Positions 1 through 8,655 of a stretch of DNA of 64,000 nucleotides are shown here, piece after piece. Source of the DNA: Mycetocola_B reblochoni (lineage in GTDB: Bacteria > Actinomycetota > Actinomycetes > Actinomycetales > Microbacteriaceae); NCBI RefSeq assembly GCF_003667525.1, contig NZ_RCUW01000001.1:398823-462822 (forward strand), given 5' to 3'. A model generated the notes under the pieces. That model ran no database searches and was not told the DNA's origin. It saw only the letters and a program-made list of their open reading frames with translations. Each line of letters begins with the position of its first letter. The stretch's first letter is position 1. The position numbers were made by a program, and so were the translations under genes.

Positions 1-123
1 TGGCGGCCGTCCAGACCGGTCGCGTCCCGCTCCCCGGTCGCTGAGAACGGGGCGGCCCCGATGCCCGCGCCCGGATCGCCCGCGCTCCCCGAACCGGTGG
101 GGGCGATCCGGCGTCCCGCCCGC

Positions 124-708
124 TCAGCCGAGCAGCCGTGCCGCCTGGGCCATCACCTCGGAGAGCGCGTCGTGCTCACGGTCCAGCTCCGGCGCGACGG
201 CCGCGGCGCGCCGGCCCGACACCAGGCGGTGTCCGACGAAACCGCCGAGCCAGCACAGCAGGCCCGCCGCGCCCAGGGCGATCGAGACGACGACCAGACC
301 GGCGTCGAGGGTGAAGACCGACCCCGCGAGCAGGGCCGAGCCGACGATGCCGAAACCGATGGCGACGGCGAGCGCCCGAGCCCCGGTGGACCGGCTGAGC
401 CGGTCGATGGACGCGAGCCTGGCCTCCGCCTTGCGCTGCAGCTCCGTCAGCAGCAGCCGGTTGCGGATGCCGCGGTCGCGCTTGATCCGCAGCGTCACGG
501 AGCCGGGACGGATCGAGGGCGTGAGCGGGAGCGCGCGGACCGGGTCAGGGACCTCGACCCGCTCGACGGACCAGCCCAGGCCCCGGTAGACGTCCTGGTA
601 CAGCGGCTCGGCACCGCGCGGGGCCGTGACCGCGGAGTACTCGTACGCGACGAACGGCTGTGCGGCGCTCTCCGCGGTCGTTCCGGCAGTGGTGTTGTCG
701 ATGGTCAT
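124..708 (-). CDS. Two-TM membrane protein of unknown family
   Basis: 194 residues. I do not recognise the family. The start is the ATG at 708, chosen because a strong Shine-Dalgarno GAGGAGG lies 7 bases upstream; longer in-frame starts lack one. Residues 1-100 are polar and end in a basic, probably helical stretch (RGIRNRLLLTELQRKAEAR). Two hydrophobic segments follow (about 112-135 and 140-165), then an Arg/Glu-rich tail. It looks like a small inner-membrane protein with both ends in the cytoplasm. It is divergent from the histidine kinase gene, so a link to that two-component system is possible but unsupported. Confidence 0.7.
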   Translation of the reverse strand: MTIDNTTAGTTAESAAQPFVAYEYSAVTAPRGAEPLYQDVYRGLGWSVERVEVPDPVRALPLTPSIRPGSVTLRIKRDRGIRNRLLLTELQRKAEARLASIDRLSRSTGARALAVAIGFGIVGSALLAGSVFTLDAGLVVVSIALGAAGLLCWLGGFVGHRLVSGRRAAAVAPELDREHDALSEVMAQAARLLG

Positions 709-1009
709 GGGGTGTCCTCCTCGAGATCGCCCGGTCCGTCCGGGCTCCGCATCCCCGCCCGCCGCGTCCGCGACGGCCCGGTCGTGCGGGCTGATGCGAT
801 CCATCCTCGTGACGGCGCGGACCGTGCGCGTGGTCCCGCCGACGCGGGCGGCGTACTGCATCGGGAGTATCCCCGGGCCGTGACCGGCGCGCCGGTCGCC
901 GGCCGAGGAGGATGGCACGCACCATCGTGACGATGACGAACTCCAGGGAACAGGACAGCCGCGCGCGCGGCACCACCGGCGCGCCCGCCGTCCGCCGCGG
1001 GGGGCGACG
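709..1009. other. Divergent intergenic region
   Basis: About 300 bp between two divergently transcribed genes. It must hold the promoter of the leftward membrane protein and probably that of the histidine kinase operon. A TACT...AGTA arm pair (around 852-867) is the only AT-containing patch; no confident -10/-35 pair or conserved RNA motif is visible. Confidence 0.4.
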
Positions 1010-2230
1010 ATGACCGCCGCGCCGGCGCGGCCGCCCGCCTGGGAGCGACTGCCCCGGGTGCTGACCCGCACGGTGCTGGCCATCATCGCCGTGTCCCTCA
1101 TCGTCAGCGTCGCCACCACGGCCGCCGCGCAGGGCCCGCCGCTGGCCTACCTCGCGACGGGGCTGTCCGCCGCAGGGACGGCGCTCTCCCTGTCGCGTCC
1201 GATCCCCGGTCTCGTCCTCGTCGCCGCGGCCGCCCCCGTGGCCGTGCTCGCCGGAACCGAGTCGACGGGGTTCTGGTCGATAGCCTGCTTCGCGGTCTTC
1301 ATCGTCGTGCTCCGCGGCTGCTCCCCGCTCGCCGGTGGCGTGATCGTCACCGTGTCCAACTTCGCCTCCGCCGCGTGGGGGGTCGGCACGGTCGACGTGA
1401 ACGTCAACGCGAGCGCCTCCGTCGCCGCCTTCGCCGCGCTCGTCGCCACGGCAGGGGCCAGCGCGATCAGGGGCAACCTGCGCTACCGCCAGGTCGCGGA
1501 CGCGCGACTGCGTGACGCCGAGGCGTCCAGGACGACCGCCGTCCAGCGGGGCGTCGCCGAGGAGCGCCTGCGCATCGCGCGCGAGCTGCACGACTCGGTC
1601 GGCCACGAGGTCGCCGTCGCCAGCATGCACCTGGGTGCCGCCGAGGTGGCCCTGCCCGGGGACGCCGAGCGGTCGCTCGAGCATCTGCGGGCCACCCGAG
1701 CCTCGCTCCAGGCGGTCCTCGCGGAGACGCAGCACATCCTGGCGATCCTCCGCGTGGGCGACGAGCAGCACGCCCCCGGCCGTGCGCCCCGCTCCCTCGA
1801 CGACCTCGTGGCCGCCTCGCGCGAGGCCGGGATGGACATCGACTGGCGGGTGGAGGGGGACGCCACACCCCTCGCTCCGGAGAGCGCGGCCGCGCTGTAC
1901 CGGATCGTCCAGGAGGGCCTGACGAACGCGGCGAAGCACGGCAGGGGGACGATCTCGCTCGCGGTCGGCTACGCCCCCGACGGCGTCGAGGTGCAGCTCG
2001 TGAACGTGCGCGCGGCGCCCGGAGGGCCCGGGGGTGCCGGGCTCGGCGTTCCCGGCGGCAAAGGTCTCGTCGGCCTGCAGGAGCGCGCCCAGTCCGTCGG
2101 CGGGACGCTCCGGACGCGCGCAGACGAGCGCCTGTTCTGGCTGACCGCGACCGTGCCGCCTGACCCCCGACGCCCCCCGGACGCCGCCCACGACCCGACG
2201 GCCCCCCGGCCCACGAAGGAGACCCCGTGA
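1010..2230 (+). CDS. Sensor histidine kinase, NarL/DesK class (HisKA_3)
   Basis: 406 residues. Residues 1-155 form a membrane sensor with about five hydrophobic helices. A HisKA_3 dimerisation domain follows, with the phospho-acceptor His194 in the motif ARELHDSVGHEV. The HATPase_c domain has an N box near Asn306 (QEGLTNAAKHG) and a G box GKGLVGLQERA near 350-360. The Pro/Asp-rich C-terminal tail is probably disordered. It autophosphorylates and passes phosphate to the response regulator, whose GTG start overlaps its stop by 4 bases (GTGA). The signal cannot be read from the sequence; the sensor is buried in the membrane, which is typical of kinases that sense envelope stress. Confidence 0.93.
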   Translation: MTAAPARPPAWERLPRVLTRTVLAIIAVSLIVSVATTAAAQGPPLAYLATGLSAAGTALSLSRPIPGLVLVAAAAPVAVLAGTESTGFWSIACFAVFIVVLRGCSPLAGGVIVTVSNFASAAWGVGTVDVNVNASASVAAFAALVATAGASAIRGNLRYRQVADARLRDAEASRTTAVQRGVAEERLRIARELHDSVGHEVAVASMHLGAAEVALPGDAERSLEHLRATRASLQAVLAETQHILAILRVGDEQHAPGRAPRSLDDLVAASREAGMDIDWRVEGDATPLAPESAAALYRIVQEGLTNAAKHGRGTISLAVGYAPDGVEVQLVNVRAAPGGPGGAGLGVPGGKGLVGLQERAQSVGGTLRTRADERLFWLTATVPPDPRRPPDAAHDPTAPRPTKETP

Positions 2231-2886
2231 CACGAGTGATGATCGTCGACGACCAGGAGATGATCCGTGCCGGGCTGCGCGTGATCCTCGAAGCCCACGC
2301 CCGCATCGAGGTCGTCGCCGACGCGGCCGACGGCCGGGCCGCGCTGCGCACGCTCGAGGGCACCGCGGTGGACGTCGTCCTCATGGACCTGAACATGCCG
2401 GGGATGGACGGCGTCGAGACGACCAGGCGCATCCGGTCCGCGCACGGGGAGGGAACACCCCGGGTGCTGGTCCTGACGACCTTCGACCAGGACGAGAACG
2501 TCCTGGCTGCGCTGCGAGCGGGGGCCGACGGCTTCCTCGGCAAGGGCGCGGGCCCCGCGGAGCTCACGGAGGGAGTCCTCGCGGTCGCGGAGGGGGGACA
2601 CGCCCTGTCGCCGAACGCGGTCGGGGCGCTCGTCGGAACGGTGGCGCAGACGCCGGTGAGCTCGCCCGACCCCGAGACCGAGCGGCTGTTCGAGCAGCTC
2701 ACCCGCCGGGAGCTGGAGATCGTACGGCTGATCGTCAGGGGCATGGACAACGCGGAGATCGGGCGCGAGGTCTTCATCTCCCCATACACCGCGAAGACGC
2801 ACGCCAACCGGGCGATGATGAAGGTCGGCGCCCGCGACCGCGCCCACCTGGTCTCCCTCGCCGTTCAGGCCGGGCTGCTGCCCTGA
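2227..2886 (+). CDS. LuxR-family response regulator
   Basis: 219 residues. The N-terminal receiver domain has the acidic pair Asp8-Asp9, phospho-acceptor Asp54 (VVLMDLNMPGMDG), a conserved Thr (LVLTTFD) and the Lys of GFLGKGA. The C-terminal LuxR helix-turn-helix (about 150-215) has the typical LTRRELEIVRLIVRGMDNAE core. It is the cognate partner of the overlapping kinase gene. Phosphorylation should promote dimerisation and DNA binding. The target may be the membrane-protein genes that follow, but no operator was identified. Confidence 0.95.
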   Translation: MTRVMIVDDQEMIRAGLRVILEAHARIEVVADAADGRAALRTLEGTAVDVVLMDLNMPGMDGVETTRRIRSAHGEGTPRVLVLTTFDQDENVLAALRAGADGFLGKGAGPAELTEGVLAVAEGGHALSPNAVGALVGTVAQTPVSSPDPETERLFEQLTRRELEIVRLIVRGMDNAEIGREVFISPYTAKTHANRAMMKVGARDRAHLVSLAVQAGLLP

Positions 2887-3043
2887 TCTCGCCGGGCGGC
2901 TCGGGCCGGGCTCACGCCCCGACGTCGTCCAACGGCGGTACACGGTGCGCTCCCCCTGGACGACGCCCGCGGCTCGGCGCGCCACGAGACTGACGGGGAC
3001 CGAGACAGCAGCCGCGGATCGCGGCCGAGACAGGGAGATCATC

Positions 3044-3133
3044 ATGAACACACGCATCGTCGTCGCCGGGGCCGGGGCGCTTCTGGCCGCACTCGCCGTC
3101 GCAGGGGTCGTCGTGGCACGCAGGGCACGGTGA
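3044..3133 (+). CDS. 29-residue single-TM peptide
   Basis: A very small open frame with a single hydrophobic helix (AGAGALLAALAVAGVVVA) flanked by arginines, a good GGGAG Shine-Dalgarno 5-10 bases before ATG, and a strong hairpin terminator 11 bases after its stop. These framing signals make it a credible membrane micropeptide downstream of the two-component system. No family is recognised. Confidence 0.5.
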   Translation: MNTRIVVAGAGALLAALAVAGVVVARRAR

Positions 3134-3143
3134 CCGATCGACA

Positions 3144-3194
3144 GCACCGGACGGCCCGCCCCACCGCACCCGCGCGGGGCGGGCCGTCCGGTGC
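3144..3194 (+). terminator. Terminator-like hairpin, 19-bp perfect stem
   Basis: Perfect inverted repeat: arms 3144-3162 and 3176-3194, 13-base loop, no T tract. It probably ends transcription of the two-component operon and the 29-residue gene. It also argues against the GTG at 3130 as the start of the next gene, since that reading would run through the hairpin. Confidence 0.7.
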
Positions 3195-3258
3195 TGGGGC
3201 ACCGGTCCCGCGGCCCCCGGCGGTGCCCGGCGCTGAGGTGCGCTGGCGCGGGAACCGA

Positions 3259-4182
3259 ATGATGGCCGCCTTGCGGGACACCGGGAGGAGGAACGTGTAC
3301 TTCTCGGCCGCGGCGATCCCGGGCCACGTGGCGATGGCGGGCTGGAAGGGCAGCCTGCTCCTGGTCAGCCCCTCGCTGTTCGTCCTCGCCAACGCCGTGT
3401 TCACGCTCGGCCTGGCCGGGGCGAAGACGCTCATCGTCGTCGCCGATCGCCGGGGGCGTGCCGGCTCGCGGCGCAGTGCCCGCACCGCCTATCGCACGGG
3501 GGGAGCACTGCTGCTCGTGCTCGCCCTCGCCTACACGGCCGGGTGCCTGCCCTACCTGCTCGGCGCCGAGCGGACCGGCGACTACGACCGACCGGTCGCG
3601 CTGGCCATCGCGACGCTCGCCTTCGCCGAGCTCGGTCTCTCGATCCACGGCCTGGTGTCCTCCCGTCGACGCGGGGACCTGCTGATGGAGCTGAACAAGC
3701 TCGGCAACCTGTCGGCCTCGCTCGTCCTGCTCGTGCTCACGCAGACAGCGCTGCTGTCGATGACGGACGAGCGCGACCTCAGCTTCTACAACGGCCTCTG
3801 CGGCGCGATCATGGGCGCGCTCGTGGCGCTCATCGCCACGTTCATGCTCCTGCGCCCGATCAGGGACGACGCCCACCCTCCTACCGCGGACGCGGTACCC
3901 GCCGCACGCCGCGGGGACGACGTCCTCCGTCCGAGGCGCGACGATGCTGGAGGAACACGGAACGACACGGAGGAGGCCCCCGACCATGACCGGTTTCACG
4001 GCGCACGGCAGACCTCGCACGGACGGGCACTGGCGATCCCGGATCACGACCTCGGCGATCGTGCTGGCGATCGGGGCTCTGCCGACACTGATCGGCCTGG
4101 GGGCGCTGGCCCTGCTCGGCGCCCTGTGAGCCGGAGGGCGCGGGCTGACGGGCCTCAGCGGGCGTCGAGCGAACGCAGGTAG
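3259..4182 (+). CDS. Multi-pass membrane protein, C-terminus doubtful
   Basis: As read, 307 residues from the ATG at 3259. An in-frame GTG at 3130 lies upstream of the terminator-like hairpin and is unlikely. There are about five hydrophobic segments (LLLVSPSLFVLANAVFTLG; GALLLVLALAYTAGCL; ALAIATLAFAELGLSIHGLV; LVLLVLTQTALL; MGALVALIATFMLL). The family is not recognised. After residue about 210 the frame becomes an Arg/Asp/Pro-rich tail that looks like out-of-frame translation. That tail overlaps a small gene with its own ribosome site and runs 28 bases into the convergent DUF1990 gene. A frameshift near the end, or a short natural tail, is likely. Confidence 0.6.
   Translation: MMAALRDTGRRNVYFSAAAIPGHVAMAGWKGSLLLVSPSLFVLANAVFTLGLAGAKTLIVVADRRGRAGSRRSARTAYRTGGALLLVLALAYTAGCLPYLLGAERTGDYDRPVALAIATLAFAELGLSIHGLVSSRRRGDLLMELNKLGNLSASLVLLVLTQTALLSMTDERDLSFYNGLCGAIMGALVALIATFMLLRPIRDDAHPPTADAVPAARRGDDVLRPRRDDAGGTRNDTEEAPDHDRFHGARQTSHGRALAIPDHDLGDRAGDRGSADTDRPGGAGPARRPVSRRARADGPQRASSERR
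3986..4129 (+). CDS. 47-residue single-TM protein
   Basis: A small gene overlapping the tail of the preceding frame in another phase. A strong GGAGGAGG Shine-Dalgarno (3969-3976) sits 9 bases before the ATG. The product has a basic N-terminus (HGRPRTDGHWRSR) and one long hydrophobic helix (SAIVLAIGALPTLIGLGALA), so it is probably a membrane micropeptide. No family is recognised. The ribosome site makes it more believable than the overlapping tail of the larger frame. Confidence 0.55.
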   Translation: MTGFTAHGRPRTDGHWRSRITTSAIVLAIGALPTLIGLGALALLGAL

Positions 4183-4703
4183 CGGTACCGGACGACAATC
4201 TGGACGACCCGCAGGAGCGGATAGGCCGCCCGCCATGGCCCGCTCGGTGCGGCCCGCGTCAGCGAGCGGACGGTGAGCACGACCCCGCCGTCCGAGCGCT
4301 GCAGCACGAATGCCTCCTCCCCGCTGACGGGGTGTCCCGGTCGCGTCCGGTACGCGAAGCCGACCCTGTCCTCGCGGTCGACGACCTCGACGATCTCGAC
4401 GGGCTCGACCACCCGCGCCCCCGGCACGCGTGCGATCACATCGAGCCGTTGCCCCGGGGCGACCGGACGGGCCGGACGCACCGCGAAGCCGCTGCGTGTC
4501 TTGACCGCCCAGCCGAGAAGCAGGCGGCGCAGCTCCGACCAGTCGGCGTCGGTGACGGGAGCCTCCGCGGGGGAGCCGCCGAGGCGCACCCGGCGGGAGA
4601 GCTCCGAGCGGCGGTACCCCGACGCCGAGGGCGTCCAGGACGCGTCGCCCGGCCGGGTCTCCGCGGGCGCGGCACCGCGCGTGCCGGACGGGGGAGCTTT
4701 CAT
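4155..4703 (-). CDS. DUF1990 family protein
   Basis: 182 residues. The motifs VGFAYRTRPGHPVSGEEAF and the N-terminal YRR...RVRLG region are characteristic of DUF1990, a family also found in plants and actinobacteria and placed near START/polyketide-cyclase-like folds. Its biochemical role is unknown. The ATG at 4703 has no Shine-Dalgarno, but TAGCAT lies exactly at -12 to -7, so the mRNA is predicted to be leaderless. It converges on the upstream membrane gene with a 28-base overlap of open frames. Confidence 0.85.
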   Translation of the reverse strand: MKAPPSGTRGAAPAETRPGDASWTPSASGYRRSELSRRVRLGGSPAEAPVTDADWSELRRLLLGWAVKTRSGFAVRPARPVAPGQRLDVIARVPGARVVEPVEIVEVVDREDRVGFAYRTRPGHPVSGEEAFVLQRSDGGVVLTVRSLTRAAPSGPWRAAYPLLRVVQIVVRYRYLRSLDAR

Positions 4704-4709
4704 GGCGCG

Positions 4710-4715
4710 ATGCTA
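4710..4715 (-). promoter_or_regulatory. -10 box TAGCAT of a predicted leaderless gene
   Basis: The hexamer sits 12 to 7 bases before the DUF1990 ATG, so transcription would start at or next to the start codon. One of eight genes in the window with this geometry. Confidence 0.6.
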
Positions 4716-4833
4716 CCGCGGGTCCTCTTGCCCGAGGACGCCGAACGCGTCAGGCTCGACGGAGGGCGGCGCGGAGTGCGGCGCCGATGGCAGCCAGCCG
4801 CACGGCCGGGTGGGCGCCCGAAAGGAGGCCGGC

Positions 4834-5655
4834 ATGAGCGGCAGGGTCATCGTCATCACCGGGGCGAGTGACGGGATCGGCGCCAGCGCGGCGCGGCAGC
4901 TCGCCGAGCGCGGGCACACGATCGTCGTCGTCGGCCGCTCGGCCGAGAAGACCGCGGCCGTCGCCGAGCGGATCGGCGCGGAGCACCACCTCGCCGACTT
5001 CGCCGAGCTGTCCTCGGTGCGCGCCCTGGCGGCCGAGCTCCTCGCCGCGCACGGGCGCATCGACGTCCTCGCCAACAACGCGGGGGGAATCTTCGGCAGC
5101 GAGCGCCGGACCACCGTCGACGGCCACGAGCAGACCTTCCAGGTGAACTACCTGGCCCCCTTCCTGCTCACCCGGCTGCTCACCGAGCGACTGCTCGCCT
5201 CGCAGGGCAGGGTCATCAGCACCTCGAGCATCGCCAACCGGCTGTTCGGCCGCCTCGACATCGACGACCTGGACGCCGAGCACGGCTACTCCGCGCAGAA
5301 GGCCTACGGTGACGCGAAGCTCGCCCAGATCCTGTTCACCAGGGAGCTGCACCGCAGGTACCACGACCGCGGCCTCAGCGCCGTGGCGTTCCACCCCGGC
5401 GTCATCGCGACCGGCTTCGCCTCGGACCGGAGCACCCCCCTGCACCTGCTCTACCAGACACCGCTGAAGCACCTGTTCCTTCGCTCCCCCGACCACGGGG
5501 CACGCACCCTCGTGCGGCTGGCGGACGCGGCGGAGGTGCCGAGCGGCGAGTACCTCAGCGGCCGACGCCGCGGGGCGCTCAACCCGCAGGCGGAGGACGC
5601 CGAGTTGGCCAGGGCGCTCTGGGACCGGACGGAGCGGATGCTCGCCGGCGACTGA
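4834..5655 (+). CDS. Short-chain dehydrogenase/reductase
   Basis: 273 residues from ATG 4834, chosen for the AAAGGAGG site 5 bases upstream. A classical SDR Rossmann fold is evident: the cofactor motif TGASDGIG at residues 9-16, NNAG near 88, the catalytic Ser in STSSIA and the YxxxK motif AYGDAK. Arg38 in the VGRSAEK segment after beta-2 suggests NADP(H) preference. The sequence resembles the retinol-dehydrogenase/WWOX-like group of bacterial SDRs. Substrate is unknown. It stands alone, converging on the siderophore-interacting protein gene. Confidence 0.9.
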   Translation: MSGRVIVITGASDGIGASAARQLAERGHTIVVVGRSAEKTAAVAERIGAEHHLADFAELSSVRALAAELLAAHGRIDVLANNAGGIFGSERRTTVDGHEQTFQVNYLAPFLLTRLLTERLLASQGRVISTSSIANRLFGRLDIDDLDAEHGYSAQKAYGDAKLAQILFTRELHRRYHDRGLSAVAFHPGVIATGFASDRSTPLHLLYQTPLKHLFLRSPDHGARTLVRLADAAEVPSGEYLSGRRRGALNPQAEDAELARALWDRTERMLAGD

Positions 5656-5656
5656 G

Positions 5657-5692
5657 GCGGCCGAAGCGGCCGATGTGGCCGAGGCGGCCGAG
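5657..5692. repeat. 9-bp tandem repeat, four units
   Basis: Four imperfect copies of GCGGCCGAN lie just after the SDR stop codon, between convergent genes. Noncoding; no terminator hairpin was recognised here. Confidence 0.7.
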
Positions 5693-5701
5693 GGCGTCGG
5701 C

Positions 5702-6646
5702 CTACTCCTGCCGCTCGGACACTCCCGCACGCCAGTAGCCCATGAAGGCGACGCGTTTGCGGTCGACGCCGTTGGCCGTCACCAGCATGCGGCGCAGCGT
5801 CTTCACCGTCGCCGCCTCCCCCGCCATCCAGGCGTAGAACTCGCCGTCGGAGCCCTCGGGGCTGTCCCACAGCAGCTCGACGTCGACGTCCACGTCGGCC
5901 AGCTCCTGCGGACGCGGCGCGGCCGCGCGGGCCAGGAGCTCGGCCGAGCGCGCGCACCACTGCCCCATGGCCGCCACGAGCGGCGCGCCGTGCTCGGCCC
6001 CGTCGCGGGGGAGCCAGCGCAGGCGCACGCCTTCCGCGGCGTCGATGGGGATCGCGTCCGCGGAGGTCGGCACCTCCAGCAGCACGTCGACGTCGTACTC
6101 GGGCCCGAGCGACTCAAGGATCGAGCCGATCGCGGGGACGGCCGTCTCGTCGCCCGCGAGCAGGACGCGCCGGGCAGGGCCGGGGTGCCAGTCGATGCCG
6201 AGGGCCGAGCCCTCGCTGCGCTGGTCGGGCCCGACGATGACGAGCTCGGCACCAGGGGCGGCCGCCTCCGCCCACGCCCCGGCCGGACCGGCGCCCGGGT
6301 GGACGACGAAGTCGATGACGAGCCGCCGCGCGACCGGGTCGATGCGACGCACGGTGTAGGTGCGCAGCGGGCTGCGCCGCTCGGTCGGGATGTCGCGCCA
6401 GATCTGGTACCAGCCGCCCTCCGTGATGGCCGCCTCGTCGCGCTGCCCGATGTCGCTGATCGTGCCGTCGGGGCCGGGGAGGATGAGCTTGATGCGCTGG
6501 TCGAGCCCGGAGGTGCCGAAGTGCTCGAACTCCGCGCAGCCGAAGGTCACGCGGACGAAGGACGGGCTCAGCCGGACGGCGTCGGTGACGACCGCGCAGT
6601 ACGGGCGGTAGGCGGGCCGTGCGGGGGCTGTCGCGGGAGAGGGCAC
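5702..6646 (-). CDS. Siderophore-interacting protein, FAD-linked ferric reductase
   Basis: 314 residues, SIP/ViuB family. The FAD-binding barrel carries RTYTVR near 103-108 and the partner motif DFVVHPGAGPAGAWA. The C-terminal NAD(P)H-binding region has LLAGDETAVPAIGS, FYAWMAGEA...VKTLRR and the closing GYWRAG. These cytoplasmic flavoenzymes reduce Fe(III)-siderophores to release iron. The GTG at 6646 has no Shine-Dalgarno, but TACGCT lies at -12 to -7, so it is predicted leaderless. No siderophore transporter is adjacent. Confidence 0.95.
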   Translation of the reverse strand: MPSPATAPARPAYRPYCAVVTDAVRLSPSFVRVTFGCAEFEHFGTSGLDQRIKLILPGPDGTISDIGQRDEAAITEGGWYQIWRDIPTERRSPLRTYTVRRIDPVARRLVIDFVVHPGAGPAGAWAEAAAPGAELVIVGPDQRSEGSALGIDWHPGPARRVLLAGDETAVPAIGSILESLGPEYDVDVLLEVPTSADAIPIDAAEGVRLRWLPRDGAEHGAPLVAAMGQWCARSAELLARAAAPRPQELADVDVDVELLWDSPEGSDGEFYAWMAGEAATVKTLRRMLVTANGVDRKRVAFMGYWRAGVSERQE

Positions 6647-6652
6647 GGGGTT

Positions 6653-6658
6653 AGCGTA
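6653..6658 (-). promoter_or_regulatory. -10 box TACGCT of a predicted leaderless gene
   Basis: Lies 12 to 7 bases before the GTG of the siderophore-interacting protein gene, with six bases between hexamer and start codon. Confidence 0.6.
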
Positions 6659-6747
6659 CCCTCACCCGACGCTGCCGCGCGGGTCCATAGGATGGGTGGG
6701 GCGCCGAACCGTCACCGGACGCCGACGCCCCGAGCAGAAAGGCCCCC

Positions 6748-8655
6748 GTGTCCCCCTCCGCCCCGTCCGCCGACGACGCCGAGTCCCGGCCGTTCCACGT
6801 CGACCTGGGCGGGGTCATCGCCCTGCTGAGCCGGCACATCTACTCCACCCCGGCCGTCTATCTGCGCGAACTCCTGCAGAACGCCGTGGACGCGGGGAGC
6901 GCGCGCCGGAGGGCCGACCCGGAGGCCCCCGCCACGGAGGTGCGCATCCGCCCGGCCGACGACGGCGACGAGCTCATCGTCAGCGACAACGGCGTCGGGC
7001 TGAGCGCCGAGGAGGCGGCGGAGCTGCTGGCCACGGTCGGGCGCAGCTCCAAGTCGGGCGAGCTGTACACGCCCGGCGCGGACGGCTACCTCGGCCGCTT
7101 CGGCATCGGCCTGCTCAGCTGCTTCCTCATCGCCGACCGCATCGTCGTGCGCTCACGCTCCGCCCACGGACACCCGCCGATCGAGTGGACCGGGTCGATC
7201 GACGGCAGCTTCCGCATCAGGGAGCTCCCCGAGGACGCGGACGTCCCCGTCGGCACGGAGGTCAGGCTCGTGCCGCGTCCGCAGGACGCCGCCGTCGCCG
7301 TCCGACCCGGGGTCGCCCGGCTCGCGCGCGAGTACGGCCAGTACCTGCCGGTGTCGGTCGGGATCGTCGAGCCGGACGGCAGCAGGACCCGGATCAACCG
7401 CGACCCCGTGTTCGCGCGGGAGGACGCCGGTGACAGGGAGCTCGCCGAGTTCGGCCGCGAGCTCATCGGCCGCGCACCGCTCGACGTGATCCGGCTGAGC
7501 GTGCCGGGGACCGGAACACGGGGCGTCGCCGTGGTGCTCCCCGCCGCCCCTCCCCCCGGCGCACGCCAGGCGAGCACCGTGTACCTGCGCGGGATGCTGC
7601 TCAGCGACCGCGTCGACGAGCTGCTCCCGGAGTGGGCGTTCTTCGTCCGCGTGGTCGTCGACAGCGAGGACCTCACCCCGACCGCGTCGAGGGAGCAGCT
7701 GGTCGGCGGCACCTCGCTGGAGTTCACCCGCGACCAGATCGCCGAGGCGCTGCGCAACTGGATCCTGCTGCAGGCGCGGACCCGCCCGCACCGGCTCGCC
7801 GAGTTCGTCTCGGTGCACCACCTCGCCCTGAAGGCCGTCGCCGTGCACGACGACGAGCTCGCCGCGATCATCATCCCGCTGCTGAGCGTGTCCACCTCCC
7901 AGGGGCAGATGAGCATCGAGCAGCTGCTCGCCGGCACCGACACGGTCCGCTACGCCGCCAGTCTCGACGAGTTCCGCCAGCTCGCGCCGGTCAGCCAGGC
8001 CGACGTGCCCCTCATCAACGCCGGCTTCGTCTACGAGGAGGAGCTGCTGCGCCGGCTGCCGCTGCTGCGCGACGGCGTCAGCGTGGAGCGCGCCACCGTC
8101 GGAGGGGTCGTCGACTCCTTCGACGTCGCCCCGCTGGACGACCGGCCGGTGACGACCGCCCTCGAGGAGAGGGCCGGCGCGGCCCTGGCCGACGCGGACT
8201 GCCGGGTGACGGTGCGGCTGTTCCAGCCGGACGATGTCCCTGCGCTGTACGTCTCCGACCCCGCGGTCATCCGCCGCATCAACCGCGGCGCGGCCGGAAC
8301 CGTCGCCCCTGGACCGTGGAGCGGCGTCATCGGGCGCATCGACGCCCTCGTCGAGGGGGCCGCCGGTCAAGGGACGGCCGAGTCGAGGGCGCAGCTGTGC
8401 CTCAACTGGTCCTCGCCGCTCGTGCGCCGGCTCGCGAAGCTCGGCGACGAGCTCGTGTTCGCCCGGAGCGTGCGCCTGCTCTACCTGCAGTCGATGCTCG
8501 CCGGCCACCGGCCGCTCGGCCGCAGCGACCGCGTCATTCTCAACGAGACCATCGGCGACCTGGTGCAGCTCAGCGTCGGGGCCGAGGAACTGGACGACAC
8601 CGCACTGGACCGCCTGGGCCGGGAGGCCGACGGCGAGGAGGACACACCCGCATGA
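6748..8655 (+). CDS. Hsp90-family ATPase (HtpG-like)
   Basis: 635 residues. The N-terminal GHKL ATPase begins at about residue 13. The Hsp90 motif YLRELLQNAVDA carries the catalytic Glu and Mg-binding Asn; DNGVGLS and GRFGIGLLSCF complete the Bergerat fold. The middle domain keeps the Hsp90 signature MLLSDRVDELLPEWAFFVR...VDSEDL...SREQL (about 275-315). The C-terminal part is divergent but retains an LNWSSPLVRRL segment. It is HtpG-sized. The start is GTG 6748. Its stop overlaps the ATG of a large repeat protein (ATGA), so the two are translationally coupled and probably act together. Client proteins are unknown. Confidence 0.88.
   Translation: MSPSAPSADDAESRPFHVDLGGVIALLSRHIYSTPAVYLRELLQNAVDAGSARRRADPEAPATEVRIRPADDGDELIVSDNGVGLSAEEAAELLATVGRSSKSGELYTPGADGYLGRFGIGLLSCFLIADRIVVRSRSAHGHPPIEWTGSIDGSFRIRELPEDADVPVGTEVRLVPRPQDAAVAVRPGVARLAREYGQYLPVSVGIVEPDGSRTRINRDPVFAREDAGDRELAEFGRELIGRAPLDVIRLSVPGTGTRGVAVVLPAAPPPGARQASTVYLRGMLLSDRVDELLPEWAFFVRVVVDSEDLTPTASREQLVGGTSLEFTRDQIAEALRNWILLQARTRPHRLAEFVSVHHLALKAVAVHDDELAAIIIPLLSVSTSQGQMSIEQLLAGTDTVRYAASLDEFRQLAPVSQADVPLINAGFVYEEELLRRLPLLRDGVSVERATVGGVVDSFDVAPLDDRPVTTALEERAGAALADADCRVTVRLFQPDDVPALYVSDPAVIRRINRGAAGTVAPGPWSGVIGRIDALVEGAAGQGTAESRAQLCLNWSSPLVRRLAKLGDELVFARSVRLLYLQSMLAGHRPLGRSDRVILNETIGDLVQLSVGAEELDDTALDRLGREADGEEDTPA

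Noticed and set aside
3130..3258. GTG at 3130 as start of the membrane gene
   Set aside because: It would translate through a 19-bp perfect hairpin and give an Arg/Pro/Ala-rich leader; ATG 3259 is preferred.
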